Below, piece by piece: positions 59,742 to 64,000 of a DNA stretch of 64,000 nt. The notes below the pieces were generated by a model. That model was not told where the DNA came from, ran no database searches, and was given only the letters and a program-made list of their open reading frames with translations. The DNA is from Cryptomeria japonica (Eukaryota > Streptophyta > Pinopsida > Cupressales > Cupressaceae): NCBI RefSeq assembly GCF_030272615.1, contig NC_081410.1, positions 142,881,349-142,945,348 of the forward strand. The letters are read 5' to 3'. Position 1 is the first letter of the stretch, and the number at the start of each line of letters is the position of its first letter. A program made the translations under genes and the position numbers.

Positions 59742-60430
59742 GCAATGTTACCACCCGCAAGGTACATTTATTCTTAAGGGATCTAATTCTAAACCTGCTA
59801 CATCATCTTCACAATACAACCTTATAGAGCATTTAGGGAAGACGCCTGCACAGATTTCTATACTTGAGTTGCTACACTTATCCCCTAAGCATAAATCCAT
59901 CCTTGATAAAGCACTTGCTACCACTACTGTGCCTACTGACCTACATGTAGATCAATTTCAAGCTACGGTGGGACATATTGCCTCCCCTCCTACCCTCACT
60001 TTTATTGACAATGATGACTTGTCCATGCAACAACCCCATAATGCACCATTACATATTGAAGTCCTTGTCCATAGAGTTAAGATCAAGAGAGTTTTGATAG
60101 ACGAAGGAGAAGGTCTAAATATTTGTACTCTGAAATTGATTAGAGAGCTTGGATCTGATGAAAATGCAATTCATCCAAAGAAAAATATTATAATAAAGGC
60201 ATATGATGAAGAGGAACGCTCATCTAAGGGATCAGTTACATTGCCTATCAAAGTGGGACCAATGGTGAAGGATGTGGTTTTTCAAGTCCTTGATCTCCCA
60301 TTGACCTATAACATTCTCGTTGGAAGGCCTTGGATCCATGCAATGCAAGTTGTACCTTCTACGTACCATCAATGTATCAATTTTCCACACAATGGTGTTG
60401 TAGTGGTGCAAGAGCACCATTCCAAGATCT
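59742..60430 (+). pseudogene. Element D protease region, truncated
   Basis: Open from 59740 to about 60468, the last bases running into element E. Protease core: RVLIDEGEGLNICTL with the candidate Asp codon at 60100-60102, then PLTYNILVGRPWIHAMQV. The D-G-G triad reads D-E-G, fitting a G-to-A change. The nearby QYNLIEHLGKTPAQISILELL is shared with element A. Confidence 0.82.
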
Positions 60431-60445
60431 CCCTCCTTCTTATTT

Positions 60446-61970
60446 TGTTGATGTTATGCTTCTTTTGAAGCCTTTTGTATATAAAATAATGAGCCATGTG
60501 CTCATAGGTCCTAGTTAGGGTCCTAGTTGAGGTCTTAAGGGTTATAAGTCAAGATTGAGGATTTCTTGGAAATTGAGGGTATGTGTGCCTTGGATGTGTT
60601 TAGGGGTCCTTTATAGCATGGTGGTGTCCTTACATTGGCCCAATGTGGGTCTAGGAGTCAAGAAAAGCAACATTGGGAAAGTTGCTCAAAAGTTGAAAAA
60701 GTTGCATGACAACTTTTCCACTAGGAGGCCAAAATCCTTAGGTTGGCGTGGACAACCCTAAATTTAGCACACCGACCGAGGTATGGGTAGTATAAGATGT
60801 TACAAACCCTAAGTTAAAGGGTTGGATGTCAGACATTGTACGGCCCAAGGAAGAAAAGCTTGACTATGACTGTTTTTGGGGTTACCAGTCAGTTTGAATG
60901 AAGCTACTGAGCAAGTTAATGGATTGATTTGAGTGTAAAACTATGTGGAGTGTCTTCTATGGTGTAAATAATTTCATTGTGAGCAATTAGATTAGGTTTT
61001 TATTTGCAGGTTGTGCGTGTTTGTAAATGTCTTGAAAATTGTCTTCTCACTATCCAGATTTGGACTGGTTTGTGCAAATGGACTCATAACTCCATTCCCC
61101 ATTGTGGAATCACCATGAAACCATGGGGAATGAGAGTAGAGACCTTGTATCATAGTTCTATGCAAGAAGGGCCCTTGAAAATGCAAGGAATCCATTTGAA
61201 GACCCATTCCTAGGCGAGACTGGACAGTGCCCGGTTAGGAATGCTTGTGGTGCAGAGGTCTTGAAGAGCAAGGTTGGCCAGAGGAGAGTGCACCCTTTGG
61301 AGGAGCTGTAGAGGAGTGTGTGAAGCACCATTGGTGTAAAGGAGAAGTCACCACCAATCCAGACAAGGTGGCTAAAACACAAAACATTCACTGTGACCTA
61401 GGCAGACCAGAAAAACCCTCACAAAACCCTTAAAAACCCCAAAATTCACTGTACGGCCACTTGGAGGCCCAAAACCAAAGAAATCATTGAGCCCTTGCCA
61501 AATGAATGGTAGTTTATTTTGGGAGTTTGGGTTGTTTTTGCATCATTTGTGAGAGGGAGCCCTAAAAGACCGGTTAGGAGGCCTAATTGGTCCTAATCCT
61601 TGTAGCCCTATTTTGTAAGCAAAACACAAAATAGTGAAATCGGTAGAAGGGATGAAGGTTGTAACTTATTGGGGGCACATGGATGGATATAAAACATGGT
61701 TTAAGACTTTTCCTAACCTTGCTAAGACCTTGGAAGGTGTAGAACAAGCCTAGCCCTTATTAGCCATAGTAAGGGGTTTTTGAGTCTCAAGAGTAGGAGA
61801 GACCCTAGGAGAAGCATTGCAACTCATTGGTGGGTTGAATTGGGAAAGGTCAGGGGATTCCTCAAGAAAAGGAAGTCATAGAGACCCTAGGGTGTGTAGA
61901 GAACACCAGGTGATCCAAGGAAAGGATCCAAGAGCATAGACTAGGCTAGTCTATCCCAAGCACCATCCCA
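60446..61970 (+). repeat. Element E 5' LTR
   Basis: Starts TGTTGATGTTATGC where element D's coding sequence stops making sense, and ends CACCATCCCA six bases before the primer-binding site. About 1525 bp. TATAAAA near 61688 (GGATATAAAACATGG) is a possible promoter. Boundaries are inferred from one LTR only. Confidence 0.65.
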
Positions 61971-61976
61971 TTAGAT

Positions 61977-61989
61977 TGGTATCAGAGCC
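61977..61989 (+). promoter_or_regulatory. Element E primer-binding site
   Basis: TGGTATCAGAGCC, the standard initiator-methionine tRNA site of plant LTR elements. Confidence 0.92.
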
Positions 61990-62013
61990 TGTTAAAGATG
62001 TGGAGGACTGTGT

Positions 62014-64000
62014 ATGTCTCTATATACTAGTGAATCGATAGGGGAGAGCAGAATGGTTACTAATGCAGAGCTGGCTAGAGAGGTAGAAGAGCAGAAGGAG
62101 AAGAATAGACTCCTTGAAGAAGCTATGAGTGAGATAAGGGATAAACTGGAGGAAGTGGTGGATCAGAGGACACAAGGACCTTGGGGTGAAGATACCAAGG
62201 ATAAAGGCAAGAAAAATATAGACATAGATGACATTGTACCTGAACCAGATCCCTTGTTCAATGAAGAACCTTTTGTAAAGGCTATTAAGGCTTTGAACAC
62301 CAAAGCTTTTGAAGGATTGCCACATTTCAATGGAAGAATGGACATAAACATTGTTATGGAATAGATTGAGGGCATGGAAAACCACTTTGAGTGTGAGGGA
62401 GTGACAGAGGCTTAGAATGTTAAAGTTGCCAAATCAAGATTAAGGGGAGCAGCTTTGACATGGTGGAAGTACCTGCAAGAAGAGAGAGTTAGTATGGGGA
62501 AGCTACCTATTGCCAATTGGAAGGCCATGGTGAGTAAGATTAAAGAGAACTACTTACCAGAGGATTATGAAGTCCAAATTCATAAGAAGAGACAAGGTTT
62601 GAAGTAGAAGGATCTTGATGTGGCCTCCTACACAGAGGAGTTTCAAAAGCTATGTCTTAGATCCAAAGTCCAAGAAGATGAATATATTAAGGTGGCTAGG
62701 TATCTAAGCAGCCTAAAGTGGAACATTCAAGAGGAGATAAGCCTATGGACTCCTACTACTGTTCAGAAGTGTCATCAGCTTGCTGCCAAGGTAGAAGAGA
62801 GGAACAAAAGGAAAGGAGACTCTAATAACAGGGGTAGAGGCAGAGGTAGAGAACAAGTGAATCACCGAGGTGGTTACCAAAGCAAGGCAAATGAGCAAAG
62901 GAACCAAGGAGAAGCCAAGTTGACTAAGCATGGTAGTGAAACTAATCTCAGAGGAGGACATTCTAGAGGAAGAGGTGCACAAGGTGGTCCAAGTAGGGGT
63001 AGAGGTACTGGCAGAGGTAACTCCTACTTTGCAACAATGAAGTGTTACAATTATGGACAATTGGGACACCCGGCATATAGATGCCCTGATAAGCCTACCT
63101 CATCAAATAGTGGAAAGAGGGTTGCCTATGCTCATGAGGACTCTTCAAGCAGCAAGACACCGGATGTGGACCAGATTGAATCAGAAATTGGTGAGAATCT
63201 AATGTTCAATAGGATTTTGATCAGATGGCCGGTTAAGGAGGAACCTAAACATAGGAGAGCATTGTTTAGGGTGAGATGCAAAGTTCTTGGTAAAGTGTGC
63301 AAGGTGATAGTTGATTCAGGCTCAATTGACAATATCATATCAGAAGAGGCAGTTAGGAAGTTGAAACTCACAAGAATACCCCACACTAGCCCCTACAAGG
63401 TGACTTGGTTGAACAAAGGATAGAGTGTGCTAGTCAATGAACAGACTTGGGTAGAGTTTTCTATTGGAGGATACAAGGATAATATCCTTTGTGATGTGTT
63501 GCCTATGGATGCATGTCATCTGCTGCTAGGAAGACCCTAGCAATTTGATAGGGAGGTGATCTATGATGGAGAGGAGAACTCCATTTCCTTTAAGAAGGAC
63601 AAGAAGACCTTCAAGATTCATTCATTGATAGAGAATGAAGAGGGAACCTCAAGAACACCTAGTGTTTTATTGGCTACCGGTAAAGAGTTCTTAAACTTGC
63701 TACATGAGGAGGAAATAGTGAAGTGTGCCATCTTTGTGAAGCCAAAGGAGGAAGAAGACAAGTTGTAGGCAGAAGTACCCAAGGAGGTGAAGCACATGTT
63801 GCAAGAGTATAAGGACACAGTGAGTGATGGAACACCTGCAACACTCCCACCTAGAAGGTCTATAAGCCATCAAGTAGACTTTGTTCCCGGTGCATCCTTA
63901 CCTAACAAGGCTGCATATAAGCTCACACCTTATCAAAATAAGGAGGTGGCAAGGCAAGTGCAGGAGTTATTGGAACAAGGACTGATTAAGAAGAGCATCG
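62014..64000 (+). pseudogene. Element E gag-pol (gag, protease, start of RT), runs off the window
   Basis: One continuous frame from ATG 62014 to the window end with no frameshift and six stops: 62362, 62413, 62605, 63421, 63538 and 63766, all TAG. An N-terminal coiled coil (REVEEQKEKNRLLEEAM) is followed by gag (LRGAALTWWKYLQEER, EEFQKLCLRSK), an Arg/Gly-rich stretch and a zinc knuckle in which the second Cys is Tyr (CYNYGQLGHPAYRC, codon 63052-63054). Protease: VIVDSGSIDNIIS and later HLLLGRP. RT begins near 63880 (FVPGASLPNKAAYKLTP, ELLEQGLIKKSI). Stops at GRP-stop-QFDR and ME-stop-IEG stand where Trp is usual. Confidence 0.9.

Larger units (their letters stand above)
54207..60445 (+). mobile_element. 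Element D: Tat-like Gypsy retrotransposon, cut by element E
   Basis: 5' LTR, primer-binding site, long leader, gag and protease are present; RT and beyond are missing because element E's LTR starts at 60446. Gag and protease are close relatives of those of element A, but the LTR and primer-binding site differ, so D is another family of the same lineage. The remainder should lie beyond element E, right of the window. Confidence 0.85.
60446..64000 (+). mobile_element. Element E: Ty3/Gypsy retrotransposon, left part only
   Basis: 5' LTR, methionine-type primer-binding site, gag, protease and the start of RT; continues past the window. Inserted in element D's pol. The gag and protease style (HFNGRMD, DACHLLLGRPWQ-like) points to a chromovirus-like Gypsy lineage rather than Tat, but the RT and integrase needed to decide are outside. 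Confidence 0.85.

Overview
The window looks like intergenic DNA from a very large, retrotransposon-dense seed-plant genome. A conifer or other gymnosperm is my inference, from the near absence of host genes, the nested LTR elements and the AT-rich spacers; no species-specific gene confirms it. Almost all coding capacity belongs to decayed LTR retrotransposons. The only plausible host gene is a two-exon fragment at 52741-53262.

Layout. 1-2074: 3' end and 3' LTR of a Copia-type element, seated in the leader of a minus-strand Gypsy element (leader 2075-4064, 5' LTR 4065-4804). That Gypsy element sits in a minus-strand coiled-coil-gag element ("F": 4805-5171, resuming at 20755). Element A (5172-20749, TSD CTTTC) is a 15.6 kb Tat-type Gypsy element inserted in F's LTR. 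It has gag, protease, RT, two RNase H domains and integrase, all broken. 20755-28766 is the rest of F's LTR, gene-poor DNA, a (GA)n tract and a probable tRNA-derived SINE (24823-25021). Element B (28772-36455, TSD ACATG) is a complete, fairly young Copia element with a damaged gag-pol. Element V (36965-49925, TSD TCTAT) sits in a CT microsatellite. It carries a zinc-knuckle gag and a long unidentified second ORF but no recognisable pol. It is split by element C (41743-47920), a complete minus-strand Copia element. 49931-54206 holds a duplicated higher-order repeat with a conserved hairpin, an AT-rich tandem repeat, three copies of a 145 bp MITE-like family, and the host-gene fragment. Element D (54207-60445) is a Tat-like Gypsy element cut after the protease by element E (60446 to the window end), another Gypsy element whose gag-pol runs off the edge.

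How the parts relate. The window records serial nesting: the Copia 3' end in the minus-strand Gypsy in F, A in F, C in V, and E in D. Four elements have both ends in view. TSDs are exact for A, B and V, and the TSD of C differs by one C-to-T change. Most premature stops are explained by C-to-T or G-to-A change of CAG, CAA, CGA or TGG codons, as expected for long-methylated plant transposons. No element here looks able to move by itself. All boundaries were read by eye from terminal repeats, primer-binding sites, polypurine tracts and TSDs; none was checked against a database.
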